This document shows, one piece after another, positions 34,211 through 35,867 of a stretch of 35,867 nucleotides of DNA. The stretch spans positions 508,010 to 543,876 of the forward strand of contig NZ_LT962671.1 of NCBI RefSeq assembly GCF_900199545.1, in the 5' to 3' direction. The position numbers and the translations under genes are program-made. Numbering within the stretch: the first letter of the stretch is position 1; every line of letters starts with the position of its first letter. The notes under the pieces were generated by a model. That model saw nothing but the letters and a program-made list of their open reading frames with translations. It searched no databases and had not been told where the DNA came from. The stretch comes from Raoultibacter massiliensis (GTDB taxonomy: Bacteria; Actinomycetota; Coriobacteriia; Coriobacteriales; Eggerthellaceae).

Positions 34211-34303
34211 CGGCGATACAATGCCAACGGCAGGATTGCGCCGAGGACGGACAAGCCGCGGCGCCTGCGGGCATCACCATATGAAAGGTATACCGAAACG
34301 ACC

Positions 34304-35728
34304 ATGACAGATAAGCGCATCGAATCAGTTCACTTCATCGGAATCGGCGGCGTCGGCATGAGCGGCATCGCGCGCGTGGCGCATGACCAGGGCATGACCG
34401 TCACCGGATCGGATCTTAAGGAAAGCCGCTACACCAAGCAACTGAAGGAAGCCGGCGTCGGCGTGTGCATCGGCCACGGAGCCGAGAACATTCCTGCGAA
34501 GGATCCCGACGTGGTGGTGGTGTCGACGGCCATCCTCGACAACAACCCCGAATACATCGCGGCCCAAAAGCGGGGATTGACCATCTGGCATCGGGCGAAG
34601 ATGCTCGCTGCGCTCGGCGTGGGCAAGCAGACGCTTGCGGTTGCCGGAACCCACGGCAAGACGACGACTTCCTCGATGCTCGCAAGCATGCTCGATGCGA
34701 TGGGGCAGGATCCGAGCTTCCTCATCGGCGGCATCGTGCGCGCCTACGGGACGAATGCCCACTCGGGCAACGGCTCTTACTACGTCGTCGAGGCGGACGA
34801 GAGCGACAAGTCGTTCACCTACCTCGACCCCCGCGCGGTGCTCGTCACGAACATCGAGGCCGACCATCTCGATCACTACAGCGGCATCGAAGAGATTTAC
34901 GGCTTGTTCGGCCAGTTCATCGGATCCGTTCCCGAAGACGGCGTATGCGTTGCGTGCGGCGAGGATGCCGAGCTCGTGCGCATCGCCCGCGAAACGGGAA
35001 GAACCGTCTACACCTACGGGTTCGGCGAGCAATGCGATATCCGCATATCGAACTACGAGCCATGCGGCATCGGAAGCGATTTCACGGTGACGTTTCCCGA
35101 TGGCACGGCGGCAGCCGGCCATATCAAGCAGAATCCCGGAGAGCACAACGTGCTCAACGGCGCAGGCGTGCTCGCCTTGGCGTGGGCGCTCGGGATGCCG
35201 GTCGATGCGGCCGCTGCCGCCCTTGCGCAGTTCTCGGGCGTGCGGCGCCGATTCGATTTGGTAGGGGAGGCCGGCGGCGTTACCGTGATCGACGATTACG
35301 CGCATCATCCCACCGAGATCGCAGCTACCATCCAGGCGGCAAAAAAACTTGACTTCAAACACGTGCACGTGCTGTTCCAGCCCCATCGGTATTCGCGCGT
35401 GCCGTTGTTCACCGAAGTGCTGAAAGACGAGTTCGGTGCGGCGTTCGATGCCGCCGATTCCGTTACGTTCATGGATGTGTACCCTGCAGGTGAGACGCCC
35501 GTTCCCGGCGTATCGGGCAAGACGTTTCTCGATGTCGTTCTCGACCATGCGGGCCACCCCGACGCAGCCTACGTGCCGCGCAGGATCGAAGTGGTTCCCT
35601 ATATGGCTTCGAAGGCGGCGCCGGGCGATCTTGTCATCACGATGGGCGCGGGCGATGTGACGGCCATCGGCCCCCAGCTTGCCGCAGCCCTTGAAGAGCG
35701 CAGCCGGGTTGCCGGCTGCAACGCGTAG
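34304..35728 (+). CDS. murC: UDP-MurNAc:L-alanine ligase MurC
   Basis: MurC adds the first residue, L-alanine, to UDP-MurNAc. The 474 residues begin with the UDP-binding FIGIGGVGMSGIARVAHDQG (about 11-30), followed by the ATP loop GTHGKTTTSSML at 115-126, VEADESDKSFTYLDP, NIEADHLDHY, GEHNVLNGAGVLALA, RRFDLVGEAGGVTVIDDYAHHPTEI in pieces, and FQPHRYSRVPLFTEVL. This is a full-length, standard enzyme. The ATG has only a weak purine stretch (GAAAGG about 14 nt upstream), unlike its neighbours. murB begins 12 bp after the stop. Confidence 0.96.
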   Translation: MTDKRIESVHFIGIGGVGMSGIARVAHDQGMTVTGSDLKESRYTKQLKEAGVGVCIGHGAENIPAKDPDVVVVSTAILDNNPEYIAAQKRGLTIWHRAKMLAALGVGKQTLAVAGTHGKTTTSSMLASMLDAMGQDPSFLIGGIVRAYGTNAHSGNGSYYVVEADESDKSFTYLDPRAVLVTNIEADHLDHYSGIEEIYGLFGQFIGSVPEDGVCVACGEDAELVRIARETGRTVYTYGFGEQCDIRISNYEPCGIGSDFTVTFPDGTAAAGHIKQNPGEHNVLNGAGVLALAWALGMPVDAAAAALAQFSGVRRRFDLVGEAGGVTVIDDYAHHPTEIAATIQAAKKLDFKHVHVLFQPHRYSRVPLFTEVLKDEFGAAFDAADSVTFMDVYPAGETPVPGVSGKTFLDVVLDHAGHPDAAYVPRRIEVVPYMASKAAPGDLVITMGAGDVTAIGPQLAAALEERSRVAGCNA

Positions 35729-35740
35729 GCGGGTGCCGGG

Positions 35741-35867
35741 ATGACTGCGCGCCATACGTCCGCACTCGAGGCCCTGCTCGTCGACCAGTCCTTCGACGGC
35801 GACATCTATCCGGGCGAGCCGCTCGCCCGCCATACCACCTACCATATCGGCGGCCCCGCACGCTTCT
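35741..35867 (+). CDS. murB: UDP-N-acetylenolpyruvoylglucosamine reductase MurB, 3' end outside window
   Basis: The ATG at 35741 opens a frame that runs to the right edge (42 whole codons). The translation MTARHTSALEALLVDQSFDG, followed by PLARHTTYHIGGPARF at the edge, is the start of the MurB FAD-binding domain, whose family pattern is LxxHTTxxIGGPA. MurB reduces enolpyruvyl-UDP-GlcNAc to UDP-MurNAc, the substrate of MurC just upstream. GGTGCCGGG lies directly before the start codon as a weak ribosome site. In relatives this position is often followed by ftsQ and ftsZ, but nothing of them is in view. Confidence 0.88.
   Translation, partial: MTARHTSALEALLVDQSFDGDIYPGEPLARHTTYHIGGPARF

Noticed and set aside
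34217..34222. TACAAT as an internal promoter for murC
   Set aside because: No -35 hexamer stands at 15-19 bp upstream; a lone hexamer is weak evidence.

Overview
The window is GC-rich chromosomal DNA that most resembles a coriobacterium of the Eggerthellaceae type (Eggerthella, Gordonibacter, Raoultibacter and relatives). That placement is inference. It rests on a twin-arginine flavoprotein reductase next to a LuxR regulator fused to a large membrane domain, a second small membrane-bound LuxR protein, a MurE with the DNPR motif of meso-diaminopimelate ligases, and the overall codon and GC style. No rRNA, tRNA, CRISPR array or recognisable insertion sequence was found.

Layout, left to right. 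(1) Positions 2-4018: the 3' end of a multi-pass membrane protein gene, then murJ (minus) and nadK (plus), which diverge from a 67-bp spacer. (2) Positions 4087-10527, minus strand: a tightly packed six-gene ABC importer operon of the CUT1 carbohydrate type. It contains a very large solute-binding lipoprotein, two permeases, two small membrane or secreted proteins that are not standard parts, and a MalK/UgpC-like ATPase. (3) Positions 10652-12327: a membrane-anchored extracytoplasmic protein of unknown function, divergent from a small membrane-bound LuxR regulator, with a perfect inverted repeat between them. (4) Positions 12394-13872: a DUF1846 protein. (5) Positions 13994-17263: a membrane LuxR regulator and a TAT-exported fumarate-reductase-like flavoprotein, separated by two strong hairpins. 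(6) Positions 17659-21716: pyrG, xerD and a flippase-like (LPG_synthase_TM) membrane protein. (7) Positions 21717-22542: 826 bp without a convincing gene, holding a long imperfect inverted repeat and three clusters of MraZ-box-like repeats. (8) Positions 22543-35867: the division and cell-wall (dcw) cluster in the order mraZ, rsmH, ftsL-like, ftsI, murE, murF, mraY, murD, ftsW, murG, murC, murB, with murB cut by the window edge.

Together the dcw genes supply the cytoplasmic Mur ligases (MurC, D, E, F), the lipid I and II enzymes (MraY, MurG) and the septal synthase pair (FtsW with FtsI). The lipid II flippase MurJ is encoded apart at the left. MraZ probably represses its own promoter through boxes lying between the -35 and -10 elements. 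The least conventional parts are the six-gene importer, the two LuxR-linked loci and the repeat-rich gap before mraZ.
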